Positions 1-10,311 of a stretch of 64,000 bases of DNA are shown here, piece after piece. Below the pieces are notes generated by a model. It saw nothing but the letters and a program-made list of their open reading frames with translations, did no database searches and was not told where the DNA came from. The DNA comes from Kiritimatiellia bacterium (GTDB lineage Bacteria; Verrucomicrobiota; Kiritimatiellia; CAIVKH01), in contig JAOSKE010000001.1 in NCBI GenBank assembly GCA_027493775.1, positions 1,196,917-1,260,916 of the forward strand, in the 5' to 3' direction. The translations under genes were made by a program, and so were the position numbers. The first letter of the stretch is position 1. Each line of letters starts with the position of its first letter.

Positions 1-1210
1 TAGAAACGCGCAGCCAGAAAATATGCTGCTCGGGTGTGAACGGTTTTTTACGGAGTGGCAGCACGACATCCTGAATCAGAATACTGCCCCACGAGTGTAA
101 GTACGTCGTGTCCGTCGAAATCATCAGGAACAGCATAATCGCCGCGAATCCACCGAGCACGCCGACGGGCAAGAAGTGCGAGAGCGCGACAGGCACCGCG
201 ACCTGCGTGCGCAACGTCTCATCCGCAATCGTGGACAACTCCTGCTGCACCGCCAACGCGCCGGAGGCGAAGTCGGGGTGATTCATATACGTGTAGGCAG
301 CGACGGCGATCAGCGCGAGCATCACAAACAGCGCGCCCGCGCGCCACGTTCCAAGAATGCGCCCCATCTTCGCCTCGTGCGGACTCGCCGCAGCGGCGTT
401 GAAGCCTTGATTGCCCTGCCAGGCCATATAGGCATAGACACTGCCGATGATGCTGATCAGCACGTACGCGAGGTTGAAGTCTTGCAGCTTTCCCGTATCA
501 AACGGATTGAGCAACGATTCCCCCGGCGGGCGGTCGAGCAGTGTCGTGGAAATCTGACTCCAATCGAACATCGAAAGAATCACCACCGCGATGACGATGT
601 AGATCACATAGCCAAACAGCGCCTGCACGCAATCCGTGACCATACTCGTGAGGTGGCCGCCGCCCAACACGATGAAGAGCGCGACGCCGAGGAAGAGCGC
701 CATCAGCGCGCCAAACATGGAGATGGTGACGCCGCCAACCACAAAGGTTTGCGGAAGTCCGCAGTAATAGATGAAGAAGTGCGATGCGACGGCGGGAAAG
801 ATGCCGTAGTTCACAATGCCCGAAATGTACGCGAGAATGCCGGTAAAAATTCGGAACTTTCTGCTGTAGCGAATTTCAAAAAACTGCGCCATCGTCAGCG
901 CACGGGTCTCGCGAAAGCGATAGACGATGTAGCCGGTCAGGTTGATGAAGAGCCAGATCGGAACCGCGAGGTTGTACCAGTGGCCGACGGCAAAACCAGA
1001 TTTGTAGTAGAACTCGAATTGTGCAACGACGGTAATCAGCCCCATCGCGGCCATCCCGTCTGAAACCGCGACGAGATAGCGCCCAGCGACGCGGCCGCCC
1101 GCCATAAAATCCGCCACGCTGCGCATATAGCGACGCGCAATGACACTAATCGCAATTACGCCGCACAACGGAATCAACAGCATCAGCCAGTCGAGCAGCG
1201 CAAACTTCAT
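1..1210 (-). CDS. Sodium:solute symporter (SSS family), C-terminus beyond window
   Basis: An open frame reads from ATG at 1210 to the left edge without a stop (about 403 codons), so the C-terminus is missing. The protein begins MKFALLDWLMLLIPLCGV and has many hydrophobic membrane segments. The stretch STDTTYLHSWGSILIQDVV followed by a basic loop is typical of sodium/solute symporters. The family imports sugars, sialic acids, amino acids and similar solutes with sodium across the inner membrane; the substrate cannot be read from sequence. The start overlaps the stop of the upstream glycosidase-like gene as ATGA, with TTGGAGG a few bases upstream, so the two are probably translationally coupled. 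I infer that it imports sugars released by the secreted enzymes. Confidence 0.88.
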   Translation of the reverse strand, partial: MKFALLDWLMLLIPLCGVIAISVIARRYMRSVADFMAGGRVAGRYLVAVSDGMAAMGLITVVAQFEFYYKSGFAVGHWYNLAVPIWLFINLTGYIVYRFRETRALTMAQFFEIRYSRKFRIFTGILAYISGIVNYGIFPAVASHFFIYYCGLPQTFVVGGVTISMFGALMALFLGVALFIVLGGGHLTSMVTDCVQALFGYVIYIVIAVVILSMFDWSQISTTLLDRPPGESLLNPFDTGKLQDFNLAYVLISIIGSVYAYMAWQGNQGFNAAAASPHEAKMGRILGTWRAGALFVMLALIAVAAYTYMNHPDFASGALAVQQELSTIADETLRTQVAVPVALSHFLPVGVLGGFAAIMLFLMISTDTTYLHSWGSILIQDVVLPLRKKPFTPEQHIFWLRVS

Positions 1211-4200
1211 TCGACCTCCAACTCGAGCAACCAGAGGATATCCGGCCGCGCTGCCGAACCCGACGACGCGGGCTGACGCCATTCAATCGCGTCCACTTTA
1301 ACCGGCGCGAACTGCACCTTGGCGAACTTCGCAGGTGAATCGCCGTTGTACTCGGCAAGCTTGCTCCACGTCCCATCCTTTGCGCGGCCCCACACCTCAC
1401 CCCGACGCGAGGCATAGACTACGCCGTCTTCACTGTTCCAATGGGCCGTGACAGAGCTCACGGTTGTTTCAGAGGGAAATTGATAGCGCACCCAGTGCGG
1501 TTCCGCCGTTTCCGCGCTCGCAAAGGCCGCTTCGTACCAAATCATTCCAGCGGTCTCCAACACCCCGTCATTCAACGGCGCAGTCGAATAGCCGGAGAAC
1601 ACGCTGTCGGCCGTGACACGGACACCGGGCTTGGTCCCTAGGTGGTGGAGCGGCGCGGCAAACACCACGTTCACCTCGCTTTCAAACTCGATCCGATCCT
1701 TGCGACTCCACTGCACAACCACGCGCCGCGACCGTGCGCCATCCGCAGCGACGCTCACGATTTTATCCGCCTGTTCACCCGGCGCGAGGTCCACAACTGC
1801 CGTGCCGAGCGCAACATCACCTTTCCACAGCAGCTTCACCGTCTGCGCATTCGCGCTCCGGTTGCTCACGGTGAAGCGAAGTTGCGCAACGTCATCTTCA
1901 GAAATGAAGCGGCCGCTTGGTCCACTCCACGCAAGGTCTTCGGTCGCGGGTGGACGAATCATCCGCGCGAAGTCGTGTTCCCGTGCGTCGACACGCATCC
2001 GCCACCGCAACGTCGTCCACTCTCCCGCCCGAATGTCGGCTGTCGGCGGAACCGTAATTTCAACTCGCGTGTTAGGCGGACAAGGAATCGCCGACGGCGT
2101 CAATGTATCCCCGCTCAACCATCCGAGAAATTCCGCCCCTTCACCCTTCGCGGCGACCGACAACATCGTCATTACAGGCGCGCCGCGCGAAGCGTGAGTC
2201 TTTTCCCCCAGCCCGATCGCAATACCCGCTTCCCGCGCACGCGCGTACGAGGCGAGGTTAAGCGCCGCGGCCTGATACCAGGCGTGCTTCTCTTCTTCTC
2301 GCTTGAACCACTCCACCTCACCCGCCACCGCCTCCGGCCGCACCGCGAGCCAAACTCCAACCGCGCCGCCGGAAAGCTCACACGTCGCGGAATCCGCGTC
2401 CGGCGCGTACACCCGGCCTGTGCCGACTTCGTACAACACCCGAGCGCCCGCGCCTTCCTTTAAGTTAAGGGAGCAGCTAATCGGCTGGTCACTTGGGTTG
2501 CGAAGGGTGAGCCAGAACGCATCACCCGCCGTCGGCCCAAATTGCTCAATCAGCACCGTGTCATCCGAAGCGCGGGCTGAAGCCACCGGCTGCCAGCCGT
2601 CTGCGGAAAGTCGAATCGTGAGCGGCAGATATTGGCGAAATAAATGACGGTCGCGCTCGTAGAGGCTTGCATCCACCCAGTACGGATCATTCGCGCCGTC
2701 GTGACTGAAGAAACTCGGCAAAAATCCCTGTGCGAGGGAGTCGCGGAAGTATTTTTCGATGTCAGCCGACGACAATTCGCTGAAATGGGTCGCCTGTAAA
2801 AATCCGAACGGCTTCGCGCCCGACATGGCGCGGCGGTAATTTCTTTCACGCTCGCTCAGCGGCGCGTAGCGCTTCCCGACGTACCACGTCGTCTCTTCGC
2901 CGGGAATATCAATGTAGGGCATAAAAAACGGGAAGCGCCACGCGGGAAAATTTCCCATCAGATACTTGTCGTGCGCACGTAAATAGCCCTCGAGCGCGGC
3001 CGTGAATTTAATCGCTTGAATCGGCATCGCGACGCCGGGCTTAAGATCGGCTTGTGTGAAGGTCGCGGGATATTCCGCGACGGAAAGCGTGGCGGGGTTA
3101 TAGTCCATCGTCTCCATCGCAGAGATAGAGTCGAGATAAACGCCATCCACACGCGGGTCTTCAAGCGACTCACGAATGAAGCGCCACTCCGCCATCGCGC
3201 GATTCACCGTGGCGACCTCGTTCGTCGGCAATTCCGGATCGGTGACGACCTCCATCCGTGCGCCGGTACTCCACGGTGTCACAAGAAATTGCAAGCGCGG
3301 CTGCTGATTCGTATCGCGACTCGCACCGAGCAGACCGGCGGACGCAAATTCGCGCGCCTGGCCCAATCCACCGCGCGCGACCCGATCCATTTCGCGCATC
3401 GCGCCGTCGCGATTCCAGTCATTCGTATTCGATAGCGTCAGCCAGTAGAGCCACGGTTCCGTATAAACGAGAGTCAGCGCATTGTTCGCGCGCGCGGCAT
3501 CCACATCGTTGCCAAGCAGTCCGACTTTTTCAAAAAAAGCGAAGCCAAAGTCAGCCGGATTCGAAACACTACCTATATCCGTGAATGGCATCCACAACCC
3601 GTGAACGGGAACCCGCGCACGGGTCCAGGCGGGATCCCGCGCATACCATGATGCGATCTCGTTGCGAAAGGGATTCGTCTCTGTGCGCGGCTCCACGCGG
3701 AAGCGCGTGCGGACGGCAGCGAGATTTGGAAACCGCTCTGTCAGCGGCGTCGTCGCGAGGTCGTAATGAATCCACAGCGCCGAGTCGCGGCCATCGGCAT
3801 CAATTTGGAAATGGCGCGGCTCGCGGCCATCCGTCTCCGCAACAAGCACTGCCGAGGTTGAAGCGATCACGCCGAACGGATAATACGACCGGCGCTGTGT
3901 CATCCCGTACGGGGATGGCGCATCAAAAAAATAACGACTCCCCGCGCGGATCTGTTTTGCGAATTGAACATCATCAAACCACGTCCACTCGACATCGGGA
4001 TACGCGAGGCCGATGGAGAGGCGGAAGCAATCCTCTTCCTTGCTACGGACAATCACTACCGCCTCAAACTCTGAATCAGAAACCGCCTCGACGACGAGTG
4101 CCCACACAGCGCCATCCGGCGCCGTTCCGCGCCAGCGAGTTTTATTGTCTTTCTTATCCGCCTCTCGCGGGGTCAGCGCGGTGGTCTTTCCGGTGCGGGC

Positions 4201-4842
4201 ATCGGTCCACTTCAACACGAGTTTGGCCGGATCGTTCGCGCCGGGGACGGAAAGGGTTGGAAGCGGAGGCAGCGCGGCAAGGCGCGTCCAGCCGCTACCG
4301 AAATAGTTGCTGCGTATGCCGCGCATTAATGTCGGTGGCGCATATTTCATTAATTCGGCAATATCCGGAACGGGCGGGTCGAGCCAAATGGGCGCTGCCG
4401 CGAGTTTTGAGGTGTCGTCTTTTTGTACCCCTTGCGCGGGAAAGCGACGCGTCACGTTCCACTGATCGTCGAACCATTCCATCAACCACGTGAACGCGCC
4501 GTTCACTTCGACATTCGGCAGCACCATCGCCAGGGTGTTGGAACGACTCGCAAAGGAAACACTGCCTTCACTCTCCCAACGCCATGTGGTTTCGCCGGGC
4601 GGATAGCGGAAGACGGAGAGACCCTCTGACATCCGATCAAATCCCCACTCCGTCCAGCCGCGCGTCGGACCGTCCTGGTCCACCATCACGCGGATGTGCG
4701 CGGGGGTTTCTGTGTCAGAAATTAGAAAGCCGAGCTGGCCGCCGGAGGTGCGAAAAGGAGCGGGGGCAGAATCATCCGCAAAGAGCGGGCCGGAAAAAAT
4801 CGCGAGGAGGAGCAACAATCCTGCGCGCTGAAATCGTAACAT
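1207..4842 (-). CDS. Secreted TIM-barrel glycoside hydrolase-like protein with discoidin-type C-terminus
   Basis: About 1,211 aa. I chose ATG at 4842 because it gives a clean signal peptide (MLRFQRAGLLLLLAIFSG, cleavage near FADD); an in-frame TTG at 4860 is the alternative. A beta-rich N-terminal part is followed from about residue 410 by a barrel-like region with HGLWMPFTDIG, YTEPWLYW, DGVYLDS (about 566), MGNFPAW and FFSHDGANDPYW (about 714). The DGVYLDS aspartates resemble a barrel strand-end acid site. The last ~140 residues (from about 1075) look like an F5/8-type C carbohydrate-binding domain ending RPDILWLLELEVE. It is a paralogue of the split gene at 5734-10244. I cannot assign a GH family; hydrolase activity is inferred from fold-like motifs and context. 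Confidence 0.72.
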   Translation of the reverse strand: MLRFQRAGLLLLLAIFSGPLFADDSAPAPFRTSGGQLGFLISDTETPAHIRVMVDQDGPTRGWTEWGFDRMSEGLSVFRYPPGETTWRWESEGSVSFASRSNTLAMVLPNVEVNGAFTWLMEWFDDQWNVTRRFPAQGVQKDDTSKLAAAPIWLDPPVPDIAELMKYAPPTLMRGIRSNYFGSGWTRLAALPPLPTLSVPGANDPAKLVLKWTDARTGKTTALTPREADKKDNKTRWRGTAPDGAVWALVVEAVSDSEFEAVVIVRSKEEDCFRLSIGLAYPDVEWTWFDDVQFAKQIRAGSRYFFDAPSPYGMTQRRSYYPFGVIASTSAVLVAETDGREPRHFQIDADGRDSALWIHYDLATTPLTERFPNLAAVRTRFRVEPRTETNPFRNEIASWYARDPAWTRARVPVHGLWMPFTDIGSVSNPADFGFAFFEKVGLLGNDVDAARANNALTLVYTEPWLYWLTLSNTNDWNRDGAMREMDRVARGGLGQAREFASAGLLGASRDTNQQPRLQFLVTPWSTGARMEVVTDPELPTNEVATVNRAMAEWRFIRESLEDPRVDGVYLDSISAMETMDYNPATLSVAEYPATFTQADLKPGVAMPIQAIKFTAALEGYLRAHDKYLMGNFPAWRFPFFMPYIDIPGEETTWYVGKRYAPLSERERNYRRAMSGAKPFGFLQATHFSELSSADIEKYFRDSLAQGFLPSFFSHDGANDPYWVDASLYERDRHLFRQYLPLTIRLSADGWQPVASARASDDTVLIEQFGPTAGDAFWLTLRNPSDQPISCSLNLKEGAGARVLYEVGTGRVYAPDADSATCELSGGAVGVWLAVRPEAVAGEVEWFKREEEKHAWYQAAALNLASYARAREAGIAIGLGEKTHASRGAPVMTMLSVAAKGEGAEFLGWLSGDTLTPSAIPCPPNTRVEITVPPTADIRAGEWTTLRWRMRVDAREHDFARMIRPPATEDLAWSGPSGRFISEDDVAQLRFTVSNRSANAQTVKLLWKGDVALGTAVVDLAPGEQADKIVSVAADGARSRRVVVQWSRKDRIEFESEVNVVFAAPLHHLGTKPGVRVTADSVFSGYSTAPLNDGVLETAGMIWYEAAFASAETAEPHWVRYQFPSETTVSSVTAHWNSEDGVVYASRRGEVWGRAKDGTWSKLAEYNGDSPAKFAKVQFAPVKVDAIEWRQPASSGSAARPDILWLLELEVE

Positions 4843-4887
4843 CTTAAAGTCCACGCGCAAAATTTGGTTAAGCCATCGTTGACCGAA

Positions 4888-5582
4888 TCAAGCCGTCAGT
4901 TTCCGGCGAACACCCACCAGCGCGAGCAGGCCACCCACCAACAACATCGCCGTTCCCGGCTCGGGGATGACGGCAAACTGATAGGTTCCAACCGACGACT
5001 CTGAAGCATTCGCCCAAGTTTCAGTGAGCACCCCACTGCCCGTGACGTTGAACTCAATTCGCATTGAGTCGCCACCGCTCACTCCGAGCATACTCAACGG
5101 AACGGCCAACTCAATGTTTGCGCCGCTGAAGCTAAATACAACCGTGCCCTGGAAATCCCAGCTCCAGTCCGCCTGTCCGGACCCACATGGGAATACGAGG
5201 AATAAACGCCGCCACCCGCGCCGTACTGAACAAGGTTGTCATAGCCCCCGAACATCCAGCCGGAATTAAACCCCGTCCCACTGTCCATATCCGTATCCAT
5301 ATAGATATTGCGAGTGTACGCATTCATAATGTCGCCACCGCCCGAATCCTTCGTCTGCAGACCGATGTAGAGATACGTGGCGTCATTCGCGAGGTAGATG
5401 TTCTGATATGTCGAACCCGCCGGATCGCCATCGCTAATATCGGCATCGCCATACATCAAATCGCCGGCATCAAAGCCGGACAACGACCCGTCCATTATAA
5501 TCGTCTTGTATGAACCGATCAGATCGGCCCGTGCGACCATTGCACCGATCATAAACGCAAGCGCCCATGTCCAAATTTTCAT
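4888..5582 (-). CDS. PEP-CTERM-anchored exported protein with CBM9-like domain (one frame break)
   Basis: Starts at ATG 5582 behind a strong AAAGGAG site. A signal peptide (MKIWTWALAFMIGAMVARA) is followed by a beta-sandwich-like domain with YLANDATYLYIGLQT and NIYMDTDMDSGTGFN, resembling CBM9/DOMON-type domains and related to the N-termini of the proteins at 10312-13532. The end has PEPGTAMLLVGGLLALVG then RRK, a PEP-CTERM sorting signal normally processed by an exosortase; none is present here. The frame breaks around 5176-5183. Adding one base restores 231 aa through GQADWSWDFQGT to the PEP-CTERM tail. Probably a surface or exported glycan-binding protein; ligand unknown. Confidence 0.75.
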
Positions 5583-5671
5583 GTCCGGCTCCTTTGTACG
5601 CGTTCTCGCCCAGTCACAGTGTCAGCCCAAACCTCATACCGCGTCAACATCATTAAACTCGTCCCATGCGC

Positions 5672-5698
5672 TAATTTATATGATGCCTCAAAATAATA
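5672..5698. promoter_or_regulatory. Candidate operator upstream of the PEP-CTERM/glycosidase/symporter unit
   Basis: The AT-rich stretch TTATATGATGCCTCAAAATA lies about 90 bp upstream of the ATG at 5582. Its core TGATGCCTCAAA matches TGATGCGTCAAA at 16549-16560, in front of the other transcription unit of this locus, at 11 of 12 positions. Regulator binding is inferred from this recurrence; no regulator gene is in the locus. Confidence 0.4.
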
Positions 5699-5733
5699 GT
5701 CAACAGGCATTTCAGTCTTTTGAAGAAAAATTT

Positions 5734-8700
5734 TCACCGAACCTCCAACTCGCGAAGCCATAGTAGGTCGGGACGGGCTGCGTGACCGCCACCTGCTTCC
5801 TGCCAGAGGCGAATTCCGTCTGTGGTCACGGGCGATACGCCTCCATAGGTATCCACGGTGGCTGTACTTTCTCTGTCGGTTTCAGGCCAGTCCACCCAGG
5901 CGCCGTCGGCGCGATATTGCAGGCGATAGTTCTCAGATCGGAAGTAAGCGCCGCCGTCCTCGGCCCAGTAGATGGCAACACGGTGGATGGGCGTTGGGGA
6001 TTTCCAACGCGCTTCAACCCAATGTGGAACGGAAATATCGGAAGAGGCCCATGCGGATTCGGACCAATCCAATCCCGTTGTATCGGTAATTCCGTCCCGC
6101 AACGGCGCAAGGGAGTAGCCGGCAAATGTGGAATCCACCCGCACCTCGACATTGCTATCGCTCAGCAGGTTCTTCGATGTCTGGAATCGAAGGAGCGCGC
6201 CAGTGACAGATCCCCACTCGTTGTTCGCGGTGCCAGCGGAAATGACGATCGAATAGGTTGCGCGTTGCTCCGGCTCGGGTGTCGCCACACTCAACGTGAC
6301 AAGACCGACGCTCCCCGCTTCCACACGCGCGGTGGTCGCCGTCCACGACAACATCGCAGCGCCCGGCCCTTCCACCCGTGCGCGCAATGGCACGTCCGTC
6401 GCCCGGTCGCGATGATTGGCCACCTCGATCAACCACTCCGTACGCAGTGCGGCGGAACGTGCGCGAGGTGGAATCAAGCGCATCTCGAAGCTCGACACAA
6501 CACCAGCGCGAATCGTTCGCGCGAGCACGAAGGAGTGCTCCATGCCATCGGATGCAGTCCATGTTGCACTCACCGCAACCCGCGCGTTGTACGCCGTGTC
6601 TTCCGAAGCGCTGAGCGGAGCGGAGAAGCGGACCTCGCGATGAAGTGACTGTCTGGGATGAAGCGCTCCATTAACTTCGGCTGAATCAACAACGGAAACG
6701 CGCCCCGGCGGATCGAACGTCAGATCAATGGAACGAATCCCAAGCACGTACCCGCCGTTATTTGCAAGCGTGACCGAAACAGCAGACTCAGCAGGCAACG
6801 CCAACACATCCGGCAGCGCAACATCGAAGTCCAATCCAATGCTCCTCGCAATCGCGTCCGACAACGCGTTCTCCAGCGCGGCCGCCGCACTGACAAAATC
6901 CTCCCGATCCGCTTCTTCCGGCGCGAGGCGCAATCGCCGCACCGCATCCAGCGCGCGCAATCGCTGCGACGCGCGGGGCGAGCGAATATCGTCTTCGATT
7001 TGATCGGTCAACGCCCTCAACGCAACCGCGCGCTCGTGCGCCAATTTTCCCTGCTCTTCGTGTCTAGCAATGACCACGCGCATCGGCGGCGCCAGCTCTG
7101 CGGCGTAGGCAAAAAGCGATTCGGGCGTGTCCTTGAGCACGCGAACCACCTGCGTTCCGTAGTCACCGAGACGGGCGCGGAACTGTGGTCGATCAGCGGG
7201 CGCAATACGTCCAATAACCTTCCCGGTCATCACGTCGAGCAAACGCACGCGATTCGTCAGAGACAGCGCGTGCACATCTATCTCAATCAGTGCCTCGCCC
7301 CACCCTTCGCCATCGTGATGAATCGCAAAATAGAGACCGGACTGCGGATCGCTCCCGTATCGCTCGACCAGCATCTGCGGATGGCTGCTCGTCGCGCGGG
7401 TTATTGGCTCCCAGCCCGCAGTGGACAACTCGCGAATCAACGGAACATAGCGGAGAAAAAGACTGCGATCGCGGTTGTAGTTCGATGGGTTTTCGAAATA
7501 CGGGTTCGTCGCGGCGTCGTGCGAAAACATTCCCGGATAAAACGCATAGAACAGCGAGCGGTCAAAATACTTCCGCATCATCTCCGAGGTGAAGTGCTCA
7601 AACTTCACGTTGAGCAGGAGCGGATACGGCTTCTTCCCGCTCAGCATCCGCCGATAGAGCATCACGTCGTCGGTATCCGCCTCGAAGCGATTGTTTGCGT
7701 TGAGCCAATGCACTTCCTTGCCGGGGACATCAAGGAGGCCGCCAAGAAAGGGAAAATCAATCAGCACCCAGTTCCCCATCAACAGGCGATTGTTGTCGTG
7801 CAAATAATCGCTCATCGCCTTCGTGAATTCGAAGATCGAAAACAGATTGAAAATTGCGGTACGCCCGCTGCCGGTCTCGTAGGCAAGAGGTACATCCACG
7901 GACGAAAAATGCGAACGACGGAAATTCAGGCGATTGGCCCACCCTTCCATCGAATCGAGATACATCCCATCCGCGCGCAACTCAATGGGCGCTGCGGCAA
8001 ATACACCATCGCGCAGTCGGTTCGGATACTCCGCCAACTCCGCCTCGTGGCCGGCGCTGCCCACCCGCTCGAAGCCGCCATCTACGACGTACTCGCGCCC
8101 GCTTGCCGCGTCCACGACAGACAGATCATCAAACCACACCGTCCCCGTGTGGGCGCCGCGGAAGACGACATGCAGATTGATGGAGGCGACAGGCCGATCC
8201 GGTTCGTAGCGGCGTTCCAGAGACCGCCAATTGACGCTGTTTTCGGAACGGCGCCATCACACCGAACTCCGCGCTGCCATCCGCAAAAATCACATCCGCA
8301 TGAATCGCGTAATCGTTATCCGGCCCGGTGGCCGAACGCTCTGCGGTGCGACTCCAACCGCGCAGAATCAACGGCGCGGGTTCCGTCTGATTAATCTGCA
8401 CCCGCTGCAACGCGCCGCCGGGTGGTTCCATCACCTTGCGATCAACGCGAATGGATCGTTTTCCCGAATGCGCCTCGCGCGAGTCCACGGAATACCCACC
8501 GGCAAAATCCTCCCAGACTGACGGAAGAATCTCGCGGGCCAGCGCTACCGGGATTTCCTTCAACTCAAAATCGTCAAACCACGCACGCCCCGTCCGCTCC
8601 GTGCGCAACAAGGCGTGCAACTTTACCGTCTTGATGGGCGCATCCGGGATGATGACCAGCACACGCGGCTCCCACGGATGCGTGCCCGCCGAAAATCCGA

Positions 8701-10244
8701 CTGCGTGGCCCCATGAATTGGAGCCGTTTTGGTAGGCGACATCCGCATAGAGCGAATAGTTGATTGCGGCCCCCTCCGCAACGCCCTCCGCGCGACTGTA
8801 CGCCTTGAACCAGACCGGCGTGGCCACATCCTGATCCAGTTGTACAAGCTGAACCGCGCCGCGATCCGGCGCGCCCGACGCCCGCTCCATCCGCAAGCTG
8901 CCCGTTTCCTTGTCACGCGAAAGGGTCTTATCAATTTCATACCCCTCGGCAAATGCGTCCCAGCCTGGCACGATCGTTCGCTCGCGCTCAACGACCTCGC
9001 GCCGAGCGACGTCAAGGTTCCAACTTCCAGCATTCATTCCCTCTGCGCCGGCGACGGGAATGTCCGGATCGCTGTTATTAAAAAACAGTGCGCCATCGGA
9101 CCACGGCTGTTTCACAAACTGGGATGCCGGCTCGCCGTTGGCGTCGTGAATCGCGCTGATCACAGTGGCCTGCGCCATCGGCTTGTTCCAGGCATCACCC
9201 GATACCGCGTTCTTGTCCAGCAACCCCATCATTTCGGGAATGGTGCGCGGCGTTTCCGGCGGCATTGCCATCCAATAGGTCCACGGCTCGACATAAAGAA
9301 ACGAAAGGATGTCGTGGTTGCGATTGTATTCGAAATCCACCGCGCCGTATTCGTGGAAGCCAAAGCCGAAATCCTGCGCATCGCGCACGTCGTTAACCCG
9401 CGTGAACGGCATCCAAATTCCCTCATGCTCCACGCGCTTCACAAAGGCATCCGCGTTTATCCGCATATAGTGAGCGAAAGCGCTGCGGAAGCCTTGCGCC
9501 GAATCGGACGAATAGAGCACGAAGAAAAAAGCGGCCTCGTTTGGAAACTTTTCCGTCTCGGGCGACAGCGCCACATCCACCGCGAGCCGGAACTCCGCAT
9601 TCGCTGCGTCATAGACCAACTGAAACACGCGGGGCTGCGACATAGGGACGGCGAACACCAGCGCCTCCTCCGGCGAGGTCAGGCAGGCGAGAGGATAACG
9701 CGACATCTGTCCGTCATAACCAGCCAGAACGCGCGTAAGGTTGGCGTATTCGCCATTGCCGGTCACCGCGCGCGAACGGCGACCATCGTCCCACCATGTC
9801 CAGTTGTCACCGGGCGCATCCAGCGCGATTTCGATTCGCAACGGGAGCTCGTTCGTCGTCAAACCGCGCAAGCGGGCAACACCTTCAATGCGCGCGCCAA
9901 CTGACTCGAGCGCAACATCCACATCCACTCCCAACGCCTCGATACGTTCGGTCAAATGCACGCGACTCCCCATCGGCGTCGCGCGCGGGGTCAAAACAAA
10001 ACTCCGGTCCGAGCCCCGACTGCGCATCGCGCACACGAATTTTTAGCGCCCGCTCCGCGACTCCGCTTCCCGACGGCCACGCGATAAACACCCGACCATC
10101 ACGGACGACCCACCCGAGTTGAGCGCCGGCAGGGTCCGATCCATCCGTTTGCCACACCCCCGCCGTCAACGCCTCATACGAAGCGTCGTCCATCCGTTCC
10201 GCTGCGGGCGCCGAGCCGACAGCGAGCAACAGCGCGATGAGCAT
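5734..10244 (-). CDS. Giant secreted glycosidase-like paralogue with inserted tandem CBM-like modules (two frame breaks)
   Basis: Three abutting frames form one protein of about 1,502 aa. Frame breaks lie in a run of four C (10014-10017) and four T (8240-8243); removing one base at each restores continuity. It begins with signal peptide MLIALLLAVGSAPAAE; GGAGGA directly abuts the ATG, closer than usual, so the exact start is uncertain. Barrel motifs match the neighbour: EGIWMPFTR (about 275), YVEPWTYWMAMP, DGMYLDSMEGW (about 761), FSHDAATNPYF. Between the barrel halves, at about 410-710, sit two similar jelly-roll-like modules each ending in a WFDD motif (RAWFDDFEL and TVWFDDLSV). The C-terminus (about 1360-1502) is an F5/8 C-like domain ending RPDLLWLRELEVR. 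Function as a glycan-degrading enzyme is inferred. Confidence 0.68.
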
Positions 10245-10311
10245 TCCTCCAATCCGACCAGCGTCCTGCCTACGACTGCTCCGGAATTGTTTTTCCCACC
10301 ATTCCGTTTTC

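Noticed and set aside
176-1063. Plus-strand open frame of 295 codons opposite the symporter
   Set aside because: Arg/His-rich low-complexity translation typical of the antisense of a GC-rich gene; the minus strand reads as a clear membrane transporter.
7000-8394. Plus-strand open frame of 464 codons
   Set aside because: Antisense of the glycosidase-like gene, rich in Arg, His and Ile with no recognisable motif, and it crosses one of that gene's frame breaks.
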